Source: AWTP1-13 sp963814055 (GTDB lineage: Bacteria > Pseudomonadota > Alphaproteobacteria > Rhizobiales > Hyphomicrobiaceae). Taken from it: DNA of 64,000 nt. The stretch covers positions 310,001 through 374,000 of the forward strand of contig CAWFBJ010000017.1 of NCBI GenBank assembly GCA_963814055.1, given 5' to 3'. Within the stretch, counting starts at the first letter, position 1; every line of letters starts with the position of its first letter. This document shows positions 8,713-16,968 of the stretch, piece by piece. The notes under the pieces were generated by a model. It saw nothing but the letters and a program-made list of their open reading frames with translations. It did no database searches and was not told where the DNA came from. The position numbers and the translations under genes are program-made.

Positions 8713-9003
8713 ATGGCAAAGCAACGATCACGTAACAGCAAGAGCGCTGTGAAGTCCAAGCGGAAGGTGCGAAGCATGGCGGCGCGAGCCAACGAGGACT
8801 CAGTCCTCCGGCAACCAGCGGAAATGTTCCAAACACCGGAAGCTTGGCTCGGTCTTATGAGCAGGAATGCTGCGGCGTTCGTCGATCTCCAAATGCGCTT
8901 AGCCAGCTGCCGCTCGCCGATTGACCTTTGGAACGAGCAGATGAGATATGTCAAAGGCCGCATCGACGACACCCACGCCCTTATCAAAAGGATCGTGCCT
9001 TAG
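8713..9003 (+). CDS. Phasin-like small protein
   Basis: A 96-residue protein. The first 25 residues are strongly basic (MAKQRSRNSKSAVKSKRK), followed by an amphipathic region PEAWLGLMSRNAAAFVDLQMR and then LASCRSPIDLWNEQMRYVK. The helix with a Cys-Arg-(S/T)-Pro turn and a DLW..Q pattern resembles the short phasin-like proteins common in Rhizobiales, which coat polyhydroxyalkanoate granules. The assignment rests on that motif alone. The lysine-rich head might instead suggest nucleic acid binding. It stands alone on the plus strand. Confidence 0.5.
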   Translation: MAKQRSRNSKSAVKSKRKVRSMAARANEDSVLRQPAEMFQTPEAWLGLMSRNAAAFVDLQMRLASCRSPIDLWNEQMRYVKGRIDDTHALIKRIVP

Positions 9004-9275
9004 CCGTGCGAGTATGACCTGACCGAACAAGCAGCATACTCCACGCGACCAGCCGAAGGCACCTTTGGCTTAGGTAGATTTGCCAGGGCGCGCGTGGCCA
9101 CCGGGTTGGACTGCAGCCGTTTCCACCGCGGTCCGTAGCGCAGCGTCGGCCAGCGCTGGACCAACGCAACTCGCTGTTTGCTATCGCGCTGCGTGCTCAT
9201 CCTTCAATCATGCAACCGCAGGTGGCACGCGGCTTGCTCCTTAAGGACTTATCAGTCCTTTTATGGGGCAGTGCC

Positions 9276-9494
9276 ATGGATGACTTTAACCAAAGGTTCC
9301 ACAGCGTCGCACACCAGCTCGGCTTCTCGGTGGCGAAGAGTAGCCTGAATAATCCGCGCAATCGCGGACACTACCGGATACGGCACGTCGCTTCCGGGGC
9401 GATCGTACTGGGGGCTGAGTTTGATGCCTCAACCGATGAAGTGTTGGATTTCATACTGGCGCATCGTCAGGCATTGCATGAGCAAGAACAATAG
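9276..9494 (+). CDS. Hypothetical small protein
   Basis: A 72-residue frame beginning MDDFNQRFHSVAHQLGFSVA. The middle reads RGHYRIRHVASGAIVLGAEF and the end DEVLDFILAHRQALHEQEQ, giving a plausible mixed alpha/beta protein. A purine stretch (GGGGCAG) precedes the ATG. A longer frame from 9210 has no better start. No family recognised, and no obvious neighbour relationship. Confidence 0.5.
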   Translation: MDDFNQRFHSVAHQLGFSVAKSSLNNPRNRGHYRIRHVASGAIVLGAEFDASTDEVLDFILAHRQALHEQEQ

Positions 9495-9854
9495 CGTCAG
9501 TTCTTGCGCTCCGGCTTCCCCGACATACGAAAACCGGCATCCGTGAAAGCCGTTCGTTGTAGGAAGCGACACCATCGTTGAGGTTTCCGGCTTGCGCAAG
9601 ATGACCCAGTTCATGTCTCGATCGAGCAGGCGGGAAGGTGCTGTCCGGACGTTGAGATTGTGGCTGTGTTCGGTGGCTCTCTACTGAGTGCCATGGAGCA
9701 CCACTCACGGGGGAACGCCTAAAGCAATGTCAAGCAGCACCATTACTCCACATGCGCAAACGGATGCCCCCGGCATCGAGCTCAACAAAGGCTGACTTGC
9801 GCACAAATACGACTCAGCTCATGTCGGTGTTCCGTAACATTTGGCGCGGAACAC

Positions 9855-10743
9855 TTGAAGAACTGTGTAACACAACCCCGACTGGATTTGGCCGCCGGGA
9901 TCTCGCGTGCGACGGTCAAACGGCTTCGCGACGGCAAGGGCCAACTCAGCTCACTGCACAAGGCTCTGGAAGCCGCTTGCCTCGAACTCGCAGGGTTGCC
10001 GCCAGGACAGACATGGGGCGAGCGTGTTGCTGCTCTGAGAAAGCGCCGTGGCCTGTCTCAGAACGAGGTGGCGCTGCGAGCTGGCATCGGACGCGACGCA
10101 GTCATCAGACTGGAGACACGCTCAGTTGGTCGCGTGGATGTACTGCGAGCGATCCTACAAGCGCTCGGGACGCAGCTGACATTCAAGGAGAAGGTCGCTG
10201 GCACTTTCTACCGCGGCCCAGCGCTGTCGTCAGAGCGAAGCGATTGGCGCACACCGCAATGGCTGCTGGATCGCCTGTACGGCATCTTCGGCGAGTTCGA
10301 CCTGGATGCAGCCGCCGCAACTCCACCCAACGTGCGCGCTCGGATGCACTATGGCGCAGCTGAGGATGGACTTCTTCCGGCCCTGGTTCGGAAGCGTGTA
10401 CTGCAACCCGCCTTACGGCAGGACCATCGGCTTGTGGGTTGCCAAGTGCCGACGTGAAGTTGCAAGTGGACGAGCACGATTAGTCATAGCGCTTGTTCCT
10501 GCCCGGGTCGGAACACGTTGGTGGCGAGAAAACGTCGTCGGCTCGGGCAACGCTGTGTTCCTTCCTAGTCGGTTACGGTTTGACGACGGCAAGAACACGG
10601 CTCCATTCGACGCGGCATTGGTGCTGTGGGGCGCAAGCGAAGGAGAAGTGCAGCAGGTTCTAACCGTGTTCGAAGGGGCTTGGATGGCTCCGGCACACGG
10701 AGTTGGCTCCGGTGGGAGGATGCAGAGCATTGCCGCCCCATGA
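9855..10743 (+). pseudogene. HTH–phage N6-adenine methyltransferase fusion, frameshifted
   Basis: Two frames make one protein. Frame one (9855-10378) holds a partial XRE-type HTH (LDLAAGISRATVKRLRDGKG), a complete one (LRKRRGLSQNEVALRAGIGR), then the start of a phage DNA adenine methyltransferase (DWRTPQWLLDRLYGIFGEFD). Frame two continues with RPWFGSVYCNPPYGRTIGLW, containing the NPPY catalytic motif, to 10743. Deleting one base near 10377-10378 (CCGG) joins them as EDGLLRPWFG. Such enzymes methylate adenine and usually belong to phages; a repressor-like N-terminus is less common. As written the NPPY half is out of frame, so activity is unlikely unless the extra base is a sequence error. Confidence 0.7.
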
Positions 10744-11230
10744 TCTTGATAGCGCTGCTCGTTGCCCCGAGTGGCACCCGACCGGCATCCACAACACCGA
10801 GCCATGGCCTCGCCGGGTGATGGCGTCATCATAGTCGGCAGAACGCCAGCCCCCTGTTTACTGACGCCACCAACCTGCAGTCCTTGTGCAGCTCACGTCA
10901 CTTTGCCAGCAAGCAGCGAGAGGAAGCACGAGGCTCGGCATGCCACTCGACCCCCATCATCACTGGGTATCTGAACGATAGGGGGAGGAAAATCTCTCGC
11001 GCGCGCGCCCTGGACCACCGGCGGCCCCGACAAAAACTCAAAAATCGTTACATTGCCGGACAGGAAGATGCCCCCGACCTGGTGCGAATGCCGAGGGCAC
11101 CGCGACGGGGCACTCCAGTCCGCCGCTGGCCGCTTCACCTATGGAGAAAAGTGAGGCAGTTGGTCTAGCAACAACTACCTGAGCACATGGTTCCCGGCGC
11201 CAGAGTGCAGCCTGCTTCCTAAGTAGGTGC
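10744..11230. other. Intergenic stretch inside the element
   Basis: About 490 bp. Short frames in this stretch are Arg/Pro-rich and lack start signals, so I do not call them. The alternating run GCGCGCGCGC near 10999-11008 is the only low-complexity feature noted. Confidence 0.35.
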
Positions 11231-11599
11231 ATGTCATCGAAGCGTGGTCGCAGGTCAGCAGCATCACAGGAAGTAGCAGCCCCAGCCGTTGATGGTCGTC
11301 CGGCAGCACCATCCGACCTGACCGACAGTCAGCAGCGCATCTGGAACGCAGTCGTCGACAGCGAGGCAACCGACCTTTTCACCACGGCTGCACTCCAGGA
11401 GCTGCTCAAAGCATTCGTCCGGCATGTCGATGCGGCCCACCGGCTGACCACCTGGATCCAAGAGTTAGACCCCGCCAAGGACTCGCTGCAGGACCTCGAC
11501 ATCTAACGCCGTCGTGACTTGCAGGAGGCTGGCGCAATCACACGCATGCTGTTGAAAACCGTAGATTGTCGTAGCTGGGTTCAAAGAATCACTTCGTAG
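11231..11599 (+). pseudogene. Phage terminase small subunit (P27-like) with in-frame stop
   Basis: The first 91 codons give a basic head (MSSKRGRRSAASQEVAAPAV), then DLTDSQQRIWNAVVDSEATD and ALQELLKAFVRHVDAAHRL, matching the N-terminal half of P27-type terminase small subunits, which recognise phage DNA ends. A TAA stops it at 11504-11506. Reading on in the same frame gives RRRDLQEAGAITRMLLK to 11599, resembling the conserved helix that normally follows. This looks like a full-length gene interrupted by a nonsense mutation. No large subunit follows, which supports a prophage remnant. Confidence 0.55.
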
Positions 11600-11620
11600 G
11601 CTGGTCCGACGGAGACCGCC

Positions 11621-12865
11621 ATGGCAGCAACCGCCAAGCTCAAGCCCGAACCGTTTCTCGCCCTCGACGTCCGGGAAGGGAACACTCTCCGCTTTGCCAA
11701 CGTCGAGGAGGTGCTGAGCTGGATCGACGCCGAACGGCTGTACTGGAAATGGGCGCAAAAGAATCTGCATGCCGAGATCGCCTTTGCCAATCACGAGCGC
11801 CGGGATCAGCTCTTTTCGAAGCTCAATGGTGCCTACAACGAGTACAGCAAGTTCAAGGCCAATCCCGCCGACCAGAATGCCCAGGGCTCGGCTGGTCGCC
11901 ACGTCGCCGAATACGCCGCCAGCGGCATAGTCTCCACGACGGCACGAGCGAGGTTCATTACGTCGCTCAAGGGCCTGCCTGACGGCGAGCATGTCGCTCA
12001 GGCGGCACTCGCCGCGTGGCTTGGCGAGGCCAGCATCAAGAGTGACATCGGTGCACCGTACAATTACCGGCACCCGGCACGCCAGGGTCGCACGGCAATG
12101 GTACTCTTCGATGCCGGCATCGACCCCAAGGCTGCTAACGTCGCTCGCGCAGCATTCGAGGAAATGGCCGCTGATAACAACCAGATCATGGCTGATCTGC
12201 ACGCAACCAACCAAACTGCCCTTGAGTTGCTCAAGGACGCCGCCATCAATACCGTCAAGGACGGCAACGCGGCGTACACCCAGCACGGGGACAAGGTCGC
12301 GAAGTTGATTGAGGAGTTCTGCTCAACACGCGACGCCATCATCAAACGCCTCGAAGAAGCGCACTCCCGATACACCACAGCAATGGAGCTGGAAGGCCCC
12401 GTCGAGTATTGGACAGAAAAGTGCCGGTCGCATAAGCGCGCCGCGTTCTGGTGGGGAAATGCTCTGGCTCTCTACGCGTTGGTCGGCACAGGTTCTCTGG
12501 GATTCCTGTTCTACCTTGCCTACGACCACGCCTACCAACTGGCGCTGAGCGCGGAGAACAAGTTCAACCACCTACTTGTTTTGATGTCTGCGGCTGTCTT
12601 GGCCGCCACCACGATCGCCTTCTGGGTTGGCCGTTTCTTGCAGCGCCTCTACATCAGCGAACGCCACATGGCCATCGACGCCAAACAACGCGTCACCATG
12701 GCCAAGACCTACCTCGCCCTTGCCAGCAACCAGAAGGTCGACGAGAAGGATCGCGCGCTCGTGCTGGCTCCGTTGTTCAGACCCAGCTCCGATGGTCTAA
12801 TCCCTGAAGACAAAGAGGCCGACGGCGTGGCCGCTACGCTCGCGCGAGCCCTTGAAAAGAGATAA
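11621..12865 (+). CDS. Two-TM membrane protein, DUF6161-like
   Basis: A 414-residue protein and the largest intact cargo gene of the element. N-terminal region: ANVEEVLSWIDAERLYWKWA (residues 26-45). Residues 160-260 are helical, probably coiled coil. A transmembrane hairpin follows (about 274-302 and 314-340), with a short cytoplasmic tail SERHMAIDAKQRVTMAKTYL and LVLAPLFRPSSDGLI. The head (E-x-W-x-E-R-x-x-W), the two helices and the terminal LFRP..DG motif recall DUF6161 proteins, from memory and unverified. Function unknown. Placement as sole long cargo of a phage-like island makes a defence or superinfection role worth testing, but nothing in the sequence proves it. Confidence 0.65.
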   Translation: MAATAKLKPEPFLALDVREGNTLRFANVEEVLSWIDAERLYWKWAQKNLHAEIAFANHERRDQLFSKLNGAYNEYSKFKANPADQNAQGSAGRHVAEYAASGIVSTTARARFITSLKGLPDGEHVAQAALAAWLGEASIKSDIGAPYNYRHPARQGRTAMVLFDAGIDPKAANVARAAFEEMAADNNQIMADLHATNQTALELLKDAAINTVKDGNAAYTQHGDKVAKLIEEFCSTRDAIIKRLEEAHSRYTTAMELEGPVEYWTEKCRSHKRAAFWWGNALALYALVGTGSLGFLFYLAYDHAYQLALSAENKFNHLLVLMSAAVLAATTIAFWVGRFLQRLYISERHMAIDAKQRVTMAKTYLALASNQKVDEKDRALVLAPLFRPSSDGLIPEDKEADGVAATLARALEKR

Positions 12866-13465
12866 GCAAATACTCTGGGCCTACCACTCGGCGTGAGCGG
12901 CGCATCTTTATCTTTGGTGCCCCAACGCCCTACTGCCGGAAGGACTCCGCGTAATGGCTGCGTGGGGCTTCCAGTACAAGTCAAACATGTGGACAAAGTG
13001 GGGAGGCGGCTCGATGGTCGCGGCGACAGCAAGACGGCTAGGACCGGACTCTGGAGGAGCTGAAGAGCAGAGCTGCTATCGAGCGCTTCTTGGTCTAGAC
13101 GCCGCCCATTGGAACCTTTCACCCTTGCCATGCTGTCGCAGAATAGCGCGAGCTGAGTGTTCCAGCTGCGGTGCTACTGGTTCCTCTCCGCTGACAACGA
13201 TGGTCTGTGAGTGCCGCCAGATGTCGTCGCGAAATTGTAGGTCAACGGAAAACGTCCGCTCAGCGCGGGGCCCACTCACCACGCGCCTTCTTCTAACAAT
13301 CGAGACTCGCATCGCCATGTCTCCGCCGCCGTGAAACGCGAAGTATAGCGTCAATCATGAGTAGACGCATGTTGCGCCTCTTAGGTCGCCCACAGAATCC
13401 GTAGTGACGCTTGCAGAGGTGAAGCTACGTCGATTGCGGCCGCCACTGCTCGACTGGTTGGTCGG
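12866..13465. other. Mostly non-coding stretch with one weak minus-strand frame
   Basis: About 600 bp. The only frame with protein-like composition is minus strand 13076-13354 (92 codons; FSVDLQFRDDIWRHSQTIVV, LEHSARAILRQHGKGERFQW). Its start is uncertain and no ribosome site is clear, so I mention it here and do not call it as a gene. Nothing else was seen. Confidence 0.35.
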
Positions 13466-13609
13466 CTACTTCTTGTAGATGCTGTCGCAGTGTCGCGTGC
13501 AGTCCTTGCCTTGGAGGCACTCGCATACCTTCAGGCATTGGGTATAGGTTCTTGCGGGACCGCCGCAGGCTCGGATTTGCGCCTTGATCCTTGCTCTGGC
13601 TGTGCGCAC
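13466..13609 (-). CDS. Cysteine-rich short reading frame
   Basis: A 47-codon frame from GTG 13609, too short for usual gene calling. The C-terminal part reads CGGPARTYTQCLKVCECL then QGKDCTRHCDSIYKK: six cysteines spaced C-x10-C-x3-C-x1-C-x5-C-x3-C. Such density is unusual at random and suggests a disulfide-rich exported peptide or a metal-binding peptide. No signal peptide is in this frame. An adjacent frame upstream has a lipobox-like LVTACAQ, so the true gene may be longer and frameshifted. Low confidence. Confidence 0.35.
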   Translation of the reverse strand: MRTARARIKAQIRACGGPARTYTQCLKVCECLQGKDCTRHCDSIYKK

Positions 13610-13668
13610 GCCGTCACCAAGGAGGCTGCGGCCTCAGCAGCCGAACCATCCTGGACTTGAGCCCAGTG

Positions 13669-13965
13669 CTACAGGTCATTCACAGAAATCAAGGCTTCGA
13701 CTTCATCCCTCCGCCACGCCACCTCACCTCTGCCCAGCCTTCCCGGACGCGGCAGACGGCCGGTAACTAGGACGGCAACAAGAGCTGATTGAGAAATCTT
13801 GAGTCGCCTTAGCGCTTGTGCTGGACGCGTCGGCTGAGATGCATCGAGCGAACGAGGCGGCGCGATGGCTCCAACGTAAATGTCGCGCCTGCTGACAGCC
13901 CATCTGTCATGCAGCATCCGCTCGAAAGCTTCGGGGTCGAGGGTGTTGATATCCGTATCGTCCAT
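13669..13965 (-). CDS. AlpA/excisionase-like small DNA-binding protein
   Basis: A 98-residue protein from ATG 13965, preceded by GGGAGG. The C-terminal half reads QALRRLKISQSALVAVLVTG then RLPRPGRLGRGEVAWRRDEV. The pattern G-R-x-P-R-P-x-R-L-G..VAWRRDEVE is the signature of MerR-like AlpA/excisionase proteins, where it follows the recognition helix. These act as directionality factors or regulators of phage-like islands. It lies on the opposite strand and 6 kb from the integrase. The N-terminal 45 residues (DDTDINTLDPEAFERMLHD) are not part of the domain. Confidence 0.55.
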   Translation of the reverse strand: MDDTDINTLDPEAFERMLHDRWAVSRRDIYVGAIAPPRSLDASQPTRPAQALRRLKISQSALVAVLVTGRLPRPGRLGRGEVAWRRDEVEALISVNDL

Positions 13966-14129
13966 CTCGCCTCCCGGTCCTTGTTGTTTGCTTGAACGAT
14001 CCCGCTGAATGGCCGTGCCTGCAGGATCGCCAGCATCCGGACGAAATCGCTCCCAGACTCCTGCCATCATGTTGGCCGCGGAGCGCGACAACCGCGCAAC
14101 GGAGGCGCAAGGGCTCGGGAGACTTGTTG

Positions 14130-14312
14130 TTAGAATGAATATAGCATGCCGGGCGGATGTCTATTTGCTTTTGCCAATGCTTCGGTTTCGAACAATTCCA
14201 ACGCCAGCTTCTGCGCCAGCATATTGTCGCCACGTACGAGATTGCCTTCAGGGCAAAAACACCATGTCCAGACGCGATGGCCGTCAGCGTCAAACTCAGA
14301 AATATTCATCAA
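14130..14312 (-). CDS. Hypothetical small protein
   Basis: A 60-codon frame starting MMNISEFDADGHRVWTWCF, with an amphipathic helix MLAQKLALELFETEALAKA near the end. The composition is protein-like and it lies in a run of small minus-strand genes of the element. The ribosome site is weak and the start may be the second Met. No family recognised. Confidence 0.4.
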   Translation of the reverse strand: MMNISEFDADGHRVWTWCFCPEGNLVRGDNMLAQKLALELFETEALAKANRHPPGMLYSF

Positions 14313-14494
14313 GCTGGCGCGACAAATTCTGTATCGTCTACCAGTATCTCCGCCAATGACATCGAATGAGCCGCCCTTGCGATAGGCAGCTAGTTGCTCG
14401 GGGGAAAGATTGTCCCGCAGGAGACGAGCACCGCGTGCCGCTGCACTCTGCTATTCCCACCTAGGACAATCCAGCAGTCGCCGCCACATGATCC

Positions 14495-14716
14495 TCAACC
14501 GCCTACAAGCTGGGGTATGAATAGTGTTTCTTCGACCTCGGGATCAAACCCTCGCAGCAAGGAGTGTTTTCCGTCCCTTCCCAGTTCAACGGCGCAAAAC
14601 CCTTTGCCGGTGAGATCGAGGAAACGCGCTTCCGCTTCGGCCAGGGCGACGGGACAGGTTGCGTCGAACTCGTGCCTTGTGTCACCACGGCGGTCCATAA
14701 TGATGTGGGTTTTCAT
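14495..14716 (-). CDS. Hypothetical small protein with FDPEVEETLFIPQLVGG tail
   Basis: A 73-residue protein. Reads MKTHIIMDRRGDTRHEFDAT, then a helix ALAEAEARFLDLTGKGFCAV, then RGFDPEVEETLFIPQLVGG. The ordered alternation of helix and strand and the conserved-looking tail suggest a real gene. I recall similar tails in small proteins of rhizobial prophages but cannot name a family. It is part of the minus-strand small-gene run at 14.1-15.3 kb. Confidence 0.6.
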   Translation of the reverse strand: MKTHIIMDRRGDTRHEFDATCPVALAEAEARFLDLTGKGFCAVELGRDGKHSLLRGFDPEVEETLFIPQLVGG

Positions 14717-14734
14717 TGGGGAGCACTCGCAAAC

Positions 14735-14959
14735 TCAACCAGGGTAGCGCTTCAGTATCTGTCGATCTTGCAGACCAAGCAGACCGACCTCTGCTGCGGT
14801 CAACGGCGTATGAGCAGTTATCATGACCACGTCTGCGAGTTCGCAGGTGCGCCGAACCGCTTTTTCTGCAGCTTTGGCGCTAGGTATCGCGCAATCCCAT
14901 AGTTCGCGCCTGCTGCCCCAGGGACGGCGGCGAACAACGACGATCCAACCTTTGGGCAT
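14735..14959 (-). CDS. Hypothetical small protein
   Basis: A 74-residue frame chosen from ATG 14959 (MPKGWIVVVRRRPWGSRREL). The centre is a helix AKAAEKAVRRTCELADVVMI and the end reads AEVGLLGLQDRQILKRYPG. It lies 18 bp from the next small gene (14495-14716) on the same strand, so the two are probably cotranscribed. No recognised family. A longer start at 15001 would overlap the glycine-rich gene. Confidence 0.5.
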   Translation of the reverse strand: MPKGWIVVVRRRPWGSRRELWDCAIPSAKAAEKAVRRTCELADVVMITAHTPLTAAEVGLLGLQDRQILKRYPG

Positions 14960-14994
14960 GGGTCGGGTGCTGTGGTGCGCGACGAACAAACTAC

Positions 14995-15348
14995 TCACCA
15001 CCCGCGATAGCCGTAGCCCCTCCTGCGACAGCCGTCGTAGCCGTAGCCGCCGTAGTAGCTGCTGCCGTAGTAGCCGTTGCCGCCGTAATAGCCGTAGTAG
15101 GGCAGCGCCGCGACCGCTGCGGCAGCACCCCAGCCCCAGCCTCGGCCTCGGCCTCCCCAGCCTCGTCCTCCCCGCCCAGCTATGCCGCGTCTGCCACCGC
15201 GAAAGCCGCGGCCCACACCACCACGGAAGCCTCCACCTCGAAATCCGCCGCCACGGAAGCCACCACCGCCGCGACGAGCGGATGCTTGCTCAGGCAAAGC
15301 AAGAACCAGCAAGATTGCGCAAGCGATGAAAACAGCGATCCGGCTCAT
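14995..15348 (-). CDS. Secreted glycine/tyrosine-rich protein
   Basis: A 117-residue protein from ATG 15348, with GGAGG five bases upstream. An N-terminal signal peptide (MSRIAVFIACAILLVLALPE..ASA) precedes a low-complexity body of GGGFRGGGFRGG repeats, then GGRGWGGRGRGWGWG, and a Tyr-rich tail (YYGGNGYYGSSYYGGYGY). Such proteins are common in Rhizobiales and are thought to sit in or outside the cell envelope; their function is unsettled. Codon repetition makes the region prone to slippage. Confidence 0.8.
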   Translation of the reverse strand: MSRIAVFIACAILLVLALPEQASARRGGGGFRGGGFRGGGFRGGVGRGFRGGRRGIAGRGGRGWGGRGRGWGWGAAAAVAALPYYGYYGGNGYYGSSYYGGYGYDGCRRRGYGYRGW

Positions 15349-15365
15349 GGTCACCTCCGCGAAGG

Positions 15366-15848
15366 TTGGATCGCACAGTTGTCGCAGGCATCGAGGCCGA
15401 GCGGAGTCAGGCTAAACCCTTATTTGCACCGCTGGTTCTTGGGAGATGGGCTTCGCCGCAGCGGCAACTACCTTTTTCCACTGATGGCCACCGCGACCTG
15501 GTTGAGCGCTCCAAAGGTCCACCGGTTGAGAGCCGTGCGTTCATACCAAAGTACGGTGCACTCTCGTCATTCATCGGCAAGGTCGCTGTGCAGTGGTCGC
15601 TCGGTCAGGTCGACGGGGTATCACGCTTTCATATGTCCTGGCGGGAGCAAGGTGGTCCTCCCGTTGAGCCGCCAGACCACAGTGGTTTTGGCAGATTGCT
15701 CATCGAGCGCCTTGCCGCGGACAAGCTAAACGCCACACCCCAACTGACCTTCGCGCGCGAGGGCGTAACCTGGACCTTCGATGCAGCGGCGGCAGATATC
15801 TTAGCCACCGCGGCGTCAGATAGGCATGATCAGCGACCCAATCGCTAA
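15366..15848 (+). pseudogene. C-terminal fragment of an HWE-family histidine kinase
   Basis: The last 85 residues resemble the ATPase end of HWE-type sensor kinases: IPKYGALSSFIGKVAVQWSL (N-box region, normally HELATNAxKYGALS), FHMSWREQGGPPVEPPDHSG and GFGRLLIERLAADKL. The HWE dimerisation box, any PAS domain and a proper start are missing, and the residues before the KYGALS motif do not fit the family. I read it as a remnant captured in the element. It ends convergently with the PRC-barrel gene (overlap of 4 bp). Confidence 0.6.
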
Positions 15849-16207
15849 GCCCAATAGGGGCTTGCGTTGTAGTGTTTGTATGTCTGCGCTTCCCAGTTTC
15901 GGTCCGACCAGAAATCATCGCTGAAGGCGGGAGCGTCTTTCAGCTGCTTCTCGGTTATGCCGGTCACGTAACCGTTCAACTTCATATCGTACTTCAGGGC
16001 GGTCCACGGGATTGGATAGTGGCTGTGACCCAGGCCCATAAAGCCGCCGAAGCTCATCACGGCGTAGGTTACTCGGCCTGACACCTTATCGATCATGAGG
16101 TGGTCGATGTCGCCTATCTTGGTGCCCTTCAGGTCGTAGACATTCGTTCCTTCGACATCCTCGCTAGAGATCAGTTGGTGGTTTGGATGTACGGTACTGG
16201 TGGCCAT
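15845..16207 (-). CDS. PRC-barrel domain protein
   Basis: A 120-residue protein from ATG 16207, with AAAGGAAG upstream. The core reads LISSEDVEGTNVYDLKGTKI then GDIDHLMIDKVSGRVTYAVM and SFGGFMGLGHSHYPIPW, the typical photosynthetic-reaction-centre-type barrel found in many stress-related rhizobial proteins. The C-terminus carries a short aromatic extension (SDDFWSDRNWEAQTYKHY). Probably cytoplasmic. The role is unknown; family members often accompany general stress genes. Confidence 0.85.
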   Translation of the reverse strand: MATSTVHPNHQLISSEDVEGTNVYDLKGTKIGDIDHLMIDKVSGRVTYAVMSFGGFMGLGHSHYPIPWTALKYDMKLNGYVTGITEKQLKDAPAFSDDFWSDRNWEAQTYKHYNASPYWA

Positions 16208-16623
16208 GGTGTGTCTTCCTTTGCCAAACGCTAATCGCATAACCAAGGAGATTGCTGTCTGTTCCCAGGGCTAGATACCGCCGGATCGCCAGCAGCAGAC
16301 AAGCAATGCCGCCGCACGTCACGCTCAAGCTTGGATTGATGAATTGCTGGGAACGGTGCGACGCGGACACCCGATAAGCAGGCAGGATGTCACCAGCGCG
16401 ATCCTCCCCGCTGCTGGGCATGGGAAGTCAGCCAGGCCGAGCGCGTGCCGCGCGTGCGCAGAATGGACAGAAGCAAGAACGTGCGGTGTAGGCAGTCGCG
16501 AGGGTGTAAAACCGTACAAAGATATTTTCCGGCGGACGGGAACACGGGACACGCAGACCCGTTTTCACGGTGCGCACACATGAAGCCGCCCGGCCAGAAG
16601 TCAGGGCGCGACTTCGAGACCGG

Positions 16624-16657
16624 GCCGCGCCCGGCAATCCGTCAGGGCGCGGCTTTT
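16624..16657 (+). terminator. Intrinsic terminator-like hairpin upstream of a secreted-protein gene
   Basis: GCCGCGCCC (16624-16632) pairs with GGGCGCGGC (16645-16653), followed by TTTT. It lies about 15 bp before the ribosome site of the gene at 16685 and no plus-strand gene lies upstream, so it could be a leader attenuator rather than a true end. A partial direct repeat GTCAGGGCGCG occurs at 16600 and 16641. Confidence 0.5.
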
Positions 16658-16684
16658 CACTCATGCCAAGGCTGGAGGAAATCA

Positions 16685-16945
16685 ATGCGCTCAGGATTCT
16701 TGTTGCTCTGCGCTGCGGCGCTATCTGCAACCATGCTCGGCCCATTACCCTCGGCAGACGCAAAAGGCACTCGTTCCAAACATGTCGCGCACAAGGCCGA
16801 TGCCGCGCCACGTCGGAGCGGCCGTGCGCCCCGGAAGTCGACGGTGCGTGGAGCACCTGTGACCGCTGCAAAACGACCGGGTGGCTGTGGGACCTTCATG
16901 TATTGGAAGGACGGCAAGTGTAACGACGCGCGCAACAAGAAGTAG
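16685..16945 (+). CDS. Small secreted basic protein with WKDGKC tail
   Basis: An 86-residue protein from ATG 16685, preceded by GGAGGAAAT. A signal peptide (MRSGFLLLCAAALSATML..ADA) is followed by a Lys/Arg-rich linker and a compact end GGCGTFMYWKDGKCNDARNK, with a likely disulfide between the two cysteines. Rhizobiales genomes hold many proteins with this F-M-Y-x-K-D-G-K-C tail; their role is unknown. Preceded by the hairpin at 16624-16657. Confidence 0.75.
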   Translation: MRSGFLLLCAAALSATMLGPLPSADAKGTRSKHVAHKADAAPRRSGRAPRKSTVRGAPVTAAKRPGGCGTFMYWKDGKCNDARNKK

Positions 16946-16968
16946 GGTGTACCGATCAACTCAAAGCG

